A DNA stretch of 64,000 bases, from NCBI GenBank assembly GCA_023213395.1, contig CM041465.1, positions 142,855,741 to 142,919,740 on the forward strand. The letters run 5' to 3'. Source of the stretch: Cycas panzhihuaensis (Eukaryota > Cycadophyta). How positions within the stretch are numbered: the first letter of the stretch is position 1; the number at the start of each line of letters is the position of its first letter. A program made the position numbers and the translations under genes. The notes under the pieces are model-generated. The model made no database searches. It worked only from the letters and a program-made list of their open reading frames with translations, and was not told where the DNA came from. Of the stretch, positions 56,739-64,000 are shown piece by piece.

Positions 56739-58777
56739 TGGTTTCTTTAGAGAAGGCTACTTAGCTAACCACAACTTTGTGACACACTCCTAAAGAGTGA
56801 GCATAGAGTCTATCCACTTACTTTTTGGTACCCCCATAGTTGTCAAAGTTACTCAGTAGCCTAAGTTTTTATGGATAATTCATAATAGGTAAAATACATC
56901 AATGTGGCAACACCCCTACTACAAACTTATCCTAGCTAGTTGAAGGATTGGTACACTACAAGGCCCTACATTTATGGAGTGTCCTAGTCTAGTAATTTCT
57001 TGGTAAAAATAGTGAGATAAGATTTAGACTTTGTAAATACCTAATATATACCTAAGTATATGATAATAAATCAATAAAGCAAAAATACTTTTATAACAAT
57101 GCCTCACTTTAAAATCTTAGTATGATAAAAATCACAACCCAAGACGTTAAATGAATAATGCATATGGACAAAAGCAATAGCCAACATAGAGCATCTCATA
57201 AATCCTAAATTCACTATGTATTTATGTAATAAAAATAAATTATGTTATTGTTGTTTTTCTTCCATGTATATTTTTACAATTTTATTCTAGTAATGCACAC
57301 CTAAGCCCTTATTAAAGTTAGTCTGAAATCCAAATAAAAATATGCACTAGAACCTTTAATGTATCTGCGTGCTAATGCAACTAAATAAAGCAAAATTTCA
57401 CCATTAAATCTAATGTTTTTTTCTACCAATTAAAAGTAAAAACTTATTAGATGCAAATGCATCAAATTCATTCTTATCTAGTTTATTTTATCCAATAAAA
57501 TTAAGATGTGAATGCAACTAATCCTTTCATAAACTATATATACAATAATATTATTAAAACCCTTTTTATTTACCTATGTATAAGATATAAAATGTCCTAC
57601 TTGTGTCGTGCATAAGAACTATCAAGTCAGCTCAAGATAACTTTAAAATTCAATATACCTTAAAGCCAAAAATAAAATCAAGTAAATGATGACTATGAAC
57701 TCCTAATTATTTCATACCAAATCATTCTAATTCTTCATTAAAACAAATATGATTATATAAGTGTAAATGTGGATTCATAAGACTTCATTTCAAGGGACCT
57801 AAAAATCATCATTACATGTCAAAATAAAACCATCAAAGAAGTGCTTTCATGTTATCTATTTCTAAGTGATTTATGGTATTTTAAAAATCTCATAAGCCCA
57901 TCAAACTTTTGATCAAAATGTGGTATAATAGTAGATCAAGGAGATGTATGTTTAATTGATCCAAAAATACAAGGTACTAAATGTCCAAAAATAGGTTACT
58001 TAATGTCTATTAGATAAAATATTTCATTATAAGTTTAAATCTCAAAGTAAATCCATCAAAATAAGATGAATACAAATATGTTTATGCCTAAAATTAAGTG
58101 ACAATGATGTGGTAAAATGAAGTGTATTTTCTTTTAGAGATAGATTAAATTATGCATGAAAAGAAAATGAATTTGACTGACTAATTTTCTCTTTGATGTT
58201 GCATAATTTCAGACCTCTTTCAAACCTAGTTTTTATCCCCTTAAATGAATATACATTTACTACTAAAATGTAAAATATTAGGTTACTTAACATCCATCAA
58301 AAGTACATTTAAAATATAATGTTTCATAAACATTGTATAAGTTTTAAACTTTCAATGAAATTTCTCCAAGACAAGTAAATAAGATGTTCATGTATCTTGA
58401 ATTATGTGAAAACGTCATTGTTTAAAATATAGAAAATAACATATAGGAAAATATAAGAAAATTATGACTAGTTAAGTGCATGCATGTGAAGGGAAAATCA
58501 AAGAGACTCAAGCCCATGACCTATCAACTACAAGTGACTTAATGTAACCCACTAATTAACTCTCCTAAACCCATTTATCAAGATAAAAACCCAAGCATAA
58601 TATATTTACTTATTACTCCTTTAATAATAGTATGAGACTCTTTTAATCATGATCTAAATATTATTTAAATAAAGTTGTATTTTAAATAATTCATGTCATA
58701 AAATGTACACTTCCTATTGTCAAGTTTATTTATTAAATAGAATATAAGTGGTAGTGTTTGAAAGGAATGATATATCA

Positions 58778-58880
58778 ATCTCTCTCTCTCTCTCTCTATT
58801 TGCATGCACACACACACACACACACGCACACACAGACGTAGATATAGATATGTATATGTGTATGTGTATGTATGTGTGCA
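58778..58880. repeat. Compound microsatellite in R2 (CT)n(CA)n(TATG)n
   Basis: CTCTCT…, then CACACA… with one CG step, then TATATGTGTATG-type repeats. It occupies the same place as the AT palindrome of R1. The open frames over it on both strands are repeat artefacts. Confidence 0.85.
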
Positions 58881-59268
58881 TGTGGTACATTATTAAAATA
58901 TACCATATTAAGGGTGATAAACTCAAAGATAAAAGGAGTGAATATATATCTCAATTATTTGAAGACTATTGAATCTATATCAATGATCAAAACTTTTCTG
59001 AAAGGGTGTCTTTTATGGTTGAAAAAATAAAATGTGTAAACTAGCGCTTCGAAAACTTAAAATTATAACAATTTGAAGGATAGATGAAAAACAATCAAAG
59101 TATCAATAGTTATCTTTGAATAAGTATGTAATCAAAGGGAAATAGAGGACAGATTAATATGACTCAATGGGTGCTTCTTAACTCTTCATAAAGGAATTAC
59201 TTCAAAGATTTGAGAAAGGTACTTTTCACATATCAATCGATTGAATGGAATACTTTAAATGTCATGTC

Positions 59269-59353
59269 ATCTCTCTCTCTCTCTCTCTTTCTCTCTGTGT
59301 TTATACACACACACACACATACACATAGAGACTCTCTCTCTCTCTCTCTCTCT
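59269..59353. repeat. Compound microsatellite in R2 (CT)n(CA)n(CT)n
   Basis: CTCTCT…, TATACACACACACACA, GAGACTCTCTCT…. It occupies the place of R1's mirrored TG/CA block. Confidence 0.85.
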
Positions 59354-59847
59354 GATTTAAGTTCAACTATTTTATTAAAAAAAAAGAACTTCATTTAAAA
59401 CATTTATTTATGACATTTAAAAAATGAATTGGTGAGTGTATTCCTCTCTTATATATTTATCTTGAATCAAGCCTTTATATATTTAGACTTAATTATCTTG
59501 AATACCATCACCTCTTAAGACCAAATACTGCTAAAATCACTCTAAAATTCTCTCTTTAGACTCGTCCTCATAAAATCTCTATGTAAACCAAACTAATAAC
59601 CCCAAAAACCATGACCACCCTTGGAGAGGAGCGGGGTAAGGTGGGGAGGGTGTTCATTTAGTATGTTGGGAAATGGATTAAATAATCCCCTTAATCAACC
59701 CCTAATTAAACCTAATTAAATTTTAGAAGGGGTATTATTAAGTCACAAAATTAATAAAATATAGGGGGAAAAGACTACTTAGTCCTTAAGATACTAACTT
59801 TAACCTAAGGGCTAACATAAAAAATCTAATAAATAACTCCAGCATAA

Positions 59848-62421
59848 ACAATAATATTATCATTAGATGATAGTATGAAATCTATGGTACTATGAAGATG
59901 ATACCACTTAAGATCTAGAGAGAACTAATTGTATTAGTAGCATGGTACCATAAAATAATAGTATGAAACCTATTGTATGATCACAATAGAGATGTAGAAG
60001 CCTATTGTATTAATAATAATTAATAATTTAAGAGTAAAGTAGCAAAAAACATCCACAAACATGAAAGTAATGACTAGGACATATAAAATCTAGTAGTTGT
60101 AGATGAAAATAGATCAATAATAATGTCAAATATGTGAGGAGCCTTACTTGAGAGTAAGCAAGCAAGTGCATATGTGAGACTATGAACCTAATAAACAAAA
60201 GGAGTCTTGTATGAGGGATATTTATAGTGAAGAAAGGAGAATAAATCACCAAACTTATTTTGAAGTTAGTTTAGAGAGAATTACTTTATTTCAAGTCCTT
60301 TAATTATGAAGTTAGCCTTAATATTTATAAAATTGGAATATGGGAGATGCCATAAACTTAATAAAGGTATAACTTCCTTATATAATGTCTATTTTTAACT
60401 TATGATCATTCATTTCATATATACTCGAGGAGATCTACATAATAAACTATGTAGAATAATAAATTACTATTAATGTTAAAGTCAAAATATAAGTAGAAGT
60501 ATATGCATACAAAATGATAAAGAAATATTCATATTGACCTAAATAAATTAATTAGAGAGATATTAAATTATGATTAATCTACGTGATCACTAAGTTAGAT
60601 GGGTGATTAATTTATATATATTAACCTAGAGGAGAATATTCTTGTGTTAGTTTGACATGGTTATTCAAAGGAGATAAAAGAGAATATGAAACAAAGCAAA
60701 AGAAGTACACCATTATGGCTAAGTGTTAACATGGCTTCTAAAGTTGTGCCTCCATAATATATGTGGTTGTATATGAATAAATCCTTTTCCCATTATTGAT
60801 GGGATGGAGGATATAATATGCACAAGCAAACATAAGAAAATGCTTAGTCTAAATATAATCAAAGGGAAAAAAGAAACCAAATGCAAGTGATCAAATATAG
60901 CATAAGACAAAGTGCAAGTATCCTATACATACCTAATGAGTGGGGCTAAGAGATTATACGTATATTCTCAATTTAAGGGCAAGACACTCAAAAGTAGGAA
61001 AATATTTTATCCTCTTAGTAAGTGAGTTCTATCAACCTAGCATAGTAAAAAAATAAACGTTATCAATATCATGTTTTATATCTATACATATAACATTACC
61101 ATTATTTTATATCTTTTCAAGGACTAATATGAGGATGTCATAGCGAAGTTCAAATCTAAAGTATTTAGTTTTATAATTTTGTTAGTATATCAAAGGTGTT
61201 ATGTTAGTATGAGGTTTACCAAGGCATCCACTTTAGAATTCTACTCTTAAGGCATGTGAACAATAGAAGCAATATAAAACTATATAAGTAATAACCTAAC
61301 TATATGTGTGAGGATAAACAACCCTATACTAGACATAACATGACTAGTGTAATCTCAAATAATTTAAGCAACAATATAAGGACTATGATTTCTTCAACTT
61401 CTTCTATTTATATTAATGAATAATGCCATAAGAAACATAATAGTAATCCAAGACTTATATTAGAAAACTATAATTTCATGGATATGAGAATGCATAGAAA
61501 TCAACTAGTAAGGGAAATAATATAGGAGCATAAAATCGCAATGTCCTAATAAAAATCAACCTTGGGTATAACATCTAAGAATGGAAATTTTAGTCTCTCA
61601 CACCATTAGACTATAAATTATTTTTTTTATATGAATGAATTAAACCTAAGTTTCAAAAGGTGAACTTATTGGTTAAGATAAGATATGTGTGAGGTTACTT
61701 AGAGGTTAATAGTTTAACTAATAATATTATGAGACTTATAAGCTAGTTAACACTAAACTTGTTAATATTTTGATGAATGTGTGAGGGCTATATTCTTTTT
61801 CTTTGTGATTTTTTTATATATAGAAAGTTAAGTTTATAGTTGAACAAATATTGAAGCTTGAAAGTTAGTCATAGTTAAAATCATTGGCAAGTTTATTATG
61901 GGAGTGTCAAATGAGTATTACCTTCAAAGTATAAATGAGTAAAAATCAATCAACTTCAGTAGTGCCTATCAAATTACATTATATTTGATAGAATATAAAT
62001 CTCAACATAACTAAAATCATTACCTTATTAGGACAAAGTATGAGATATGTTAAGGAGTATACAAATTAGGTTATTATTCCCAACTTTAGTCTCAAGTATT
62101 GGTATGAATAATATATATAGATATGTATGAAATATATGATGATATGCATAAGTAACATGCATAATATTGTGCATGAGGCATATATAAGGGGATAATGGTC
62201 TTCAAAATACATATTGTAGAGTGTATATTTTGAGTTGAAATCTCTAAGAGTGAATGAGTGATCTTCATAGAGAGGGAATCCATGACATGATTAAGTAGCC
62301 TAAGAAAACCTCTCATGAGTGAGAAGTGTCATGTGAGTACCAAAAATATATATATGAGGGAACTTGGTTTATACTCATGGTGAAGTGAATCATAATTTAT
62401 ATTTATTATGGAGTAAGTTCA
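59848..62421. other. No recognisable feature
   Basis: 2.6 kb of A/T-rich DNA. I see no protein domain, LTR pair or RNA gene. The short frames (60028-60252, 60719-60910, 62092-62316, all minus) have no family similarity. Confidence 0.5.
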
Positions 62422-62819
62422 TGTTATATAACCACATGTGGTTAGCTAAATCAACACACTAGTACTAATGACTAGGGCATTATGTGGTTAAGTGCTAGTT
62501 ATTAACTTTTATGTATGAGCCATTAAATCCACCAATGAAATAAAAGGTCATTTATCCCACCAATAGTATTACATACAAAAAGCCCTATTTTATCTATTTA
62601 AGGGTTACGAATTATAAAAAAGGTTTGTTATGCAACTATCTTCTCTTGAGAGAGTTATACTTTGGTACTTCTTTAGTTCCCTTTTATGATCATTTGGTGC
62701 TCTTTGGTATACTTCATTTATGAAATCAGTTTCCAATATCAATAAACTTGTTACACATCATTTTTATTCTCCATTTTCATTTTTGTGTATGAGTGAATAG
62801 TTGGAAAAGACACATCCCA
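62422..62819 (+). repeat. LTR F2 (5' copy of an F-family element)
   Basis: Starts TGTTATATAACCACATG and matches F1 (20114-20529) in several blocks. It is followed by a primer site, so it opens an element whose body runs toward the right edge. Confidence 0.65.
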
Positions 62820-62821
62820 AG

Positions 62822-62835
62822 TAGTATCAAAGTGG
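62822..62835 (+). promoter_or_regulatory. Primer binding site of element F2
   Basis: TAGTATCAAAGTGG, a decayed tRNA-Met-type site (TGGTATCAGAGTGG), two bases after the LTR. Confidence 0.6.
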
Positions 62836-63801
62836 AGTTGCAAGTCATCCATGATAGAAAAAATAAGATCAAGAGAAAGTAGGAGTAGTGGAAGGAGTAA
62901 GAAAAAGTGGATTTTTTTCCCTCGGTAAAATTCTAAAAACCCTCTCCTACTTCCATTTTTTTGTTTCTATGTTGTTACTAATTTTCAAATATTATAATCA
63001 ACTATAAGTAGGAAGCAAGACTCCTACCCTTCCCTATCCCCTAATTATTAAGTAAAGACCCTATATTAAGGGTCTTTAAAAATCATAAGAATTTTTCATT
63101 TTAGTCAAAGCATGTATGTGTATACATCTATATGTGAAGTAAAGTAGATAACACTGCATATACAAGCCTTAAATAGAAACTGGCTATGGGATTGAGCCTT
63201 CATATATCTTTGGATATATCAAAGGACCCTTATAGGTTCCCTTACCTTACCTAGCACAGGAAAATTATTAGTCTTCTATCCTTTGTAGTGCACCGATTAG
63301 TAGTTAATACTAAGAAGTTACTTCCCACGAACACTCCAACATGCCTATCATGACTATGGGTATAAATTTTCTCCATATTTAGTAATTAAAGAGATTGGAT
63401 CGAGCAATAGTAATGACTAAGAAGTTTATTAAGGGGCCTACAAAACCCTGTATACCTTATTTTGTAAGTTTTATGTACTTTTATATACAGTCTAAAATTA
63501 TTAAGACTAATATACTTCCAAACATAAATTACTAAAATTGTTGGACATCTAAATACTATTAAGATTATTATATATTTAAATAAACATTATTAAAATTATA
63601 ATAATAGTATCACCTTGAATTGTAGAAGCAATGGTATAATAACAACACACAAACATAACAATCTAAATTATAATAATAGTAATACAATAAATAGCATATG
63701 AGTATTGCAACTTGAATTCTTTCCATCCAGACCTTCAACTTAGTTTTAAATTTATTACCTAGTTGAGCCCAATCTCTACCTTTTGATCCACTCTAGAAAA
63801 G

Positions 63802-63841
<40 letters not shown>

Positions 63842-64000
63842 ATAGGGTTACTTTAGTGAATACTTATCTAATTCTAATGAAACTTACAATGTTAACTCAA
63901 GACAAAAAAAAATATATTATCAATTCATACATCTTATTTTAATTAGCGTGTCACACTAATCACTTTTCACTAGGCTAGTTTTAACTACCATTTTTAGAAA
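62836..64000 (+). other. Leader-like DNA after F2, no gene seen
   Basis: Purine-rich after the PBS (62860-62910), then A/T-rich. The only structured feature is the GA microsatellite. Confidence 0.4.
63805..63838. repeat. (AG)17 microsatellite
   Basis: Uninterrupted AG alternation. Confidence 0.9.

Larger units (their letters stand above)
22524..59847 (-). mobile_element. Gypsy element L, split by a LINE and copia elements I and J
   Basis: Inferred Ty3/gypsy element read leftward. The 5' LTR is 56739-59847. The leader is 56059-56738 plus 48419-48448. Gag lies at 43680-44370 and protease at 42050-42420. A long decayed tail occupies 38330-42050 and 26746-28011, and the 3' LTR is 22524-26745. 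Without the insertions the internal part would be about 8 kb. The long LTRs and the YN.LL…SWIEA-type protease end (family LLGRPWIH) point to the Tat/Athila/Ogre side of gypsy. I found no reverse transcriptase, RNase H or integrase. The terminal duplication is not clear (ACCTA on the left, ACAAT on the right), so the LTR assignment is an inference. Confidence 0.55.
56739..59847 (-). repeat. Long direct repeat R2, probable 5' LTR of gypsy L
   Basis: Collinear with R1 (22524-26745) but 1.1 kb shorter. Where R1 has (AT)45, R2 has CT and CA runs at 58780-58835. Where R1 has (TG)n/(CA)n, R2 has (CT)n-(CA)n-(CT)n at 59270-59353. The right end of the similarity is at ATAACTCCAGCATAA. Confidence 0.75.

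Noticed and set aside
58726-59398. Open frames rich in Thr-His, Ser-Leu and Arg-Glu on both strands
   Set aside because: Translations of CT and CA microsatellites in the long repeat R2.

Overview
The window is AT-rich nuclear DNA from a large-genome seed plant. It consists almost entirely of old, nested retrotransposons. The evidence is Ty1/copia polyproteins primed by initiator tRNA-Met (TGGTATCAGAGC-type sites), a plant L1-type LINE with DUF4283 in ORF1 and zf-RVT plus RNase H in ORF2, a Ty3/gypsy element with a plant-type retropepsin, and a plant-type aldose 1-epimerase fragment. The heavy decay and deep nesting would suit a gymnosperm or a similar slowly purged genome, but the species cannot be fixed from sequence alone. 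I found no intact host gene, rRNA, tRNA or CRISPR array.

Left block (1-19.2 kb). A minus-strand copia remnant (G) runs off the left edge. Beside it lies copia H on the plus strand, split into 1790-2034 and 16877-19163. H is split by element A (LTRs at 2035 and 16574). A has no gag or pol but carries a fragment of an aldose 1-epimerase gene. A's own 5' LTR is split by copia element B (2317-13944), which has LTRs, PBS, PPT and decayed gag-pol. B's RNase H is interrupted by D, a gag-only element on the minus strand. The nest is therefore four deep: H contains A, A contains B, B contains D.

Middle patch (19.2-22.5 kb). Element ends are packed together: a minus-strand copia RNase H tail with LTR (K), a plus-strand PPT and LTR (F1), and an LTR with PBS (E).

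Right block (22.5-59.8 kb). Two 3-4 kb direct repeats flank a minus-strand gypsy gag and protease. I interpret the whole as one gypsy element, L, later hit by three insertions. These are a full-length L1 LINE (28028-38313, with 16-bp target duplications), itself interrupted by gag-only element C; copia element I (44371-48418, with perfect ACCAT duplications); and copia element J (48449-56053, the best preserved). The last 4 kb has no recognisable gene apart from a second F-family LTR with its primer site.

The pieces most worth a second look are the aldose 1-epimerase capture in A, the gag-only C/D family with a conserved C-terminal tail and a leader of about 2.7 kb, and the one-sided stop-codon pattern and structured leader of J. 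The large inverted microsatellites and paired G/C-tracts in L also deserve attention.
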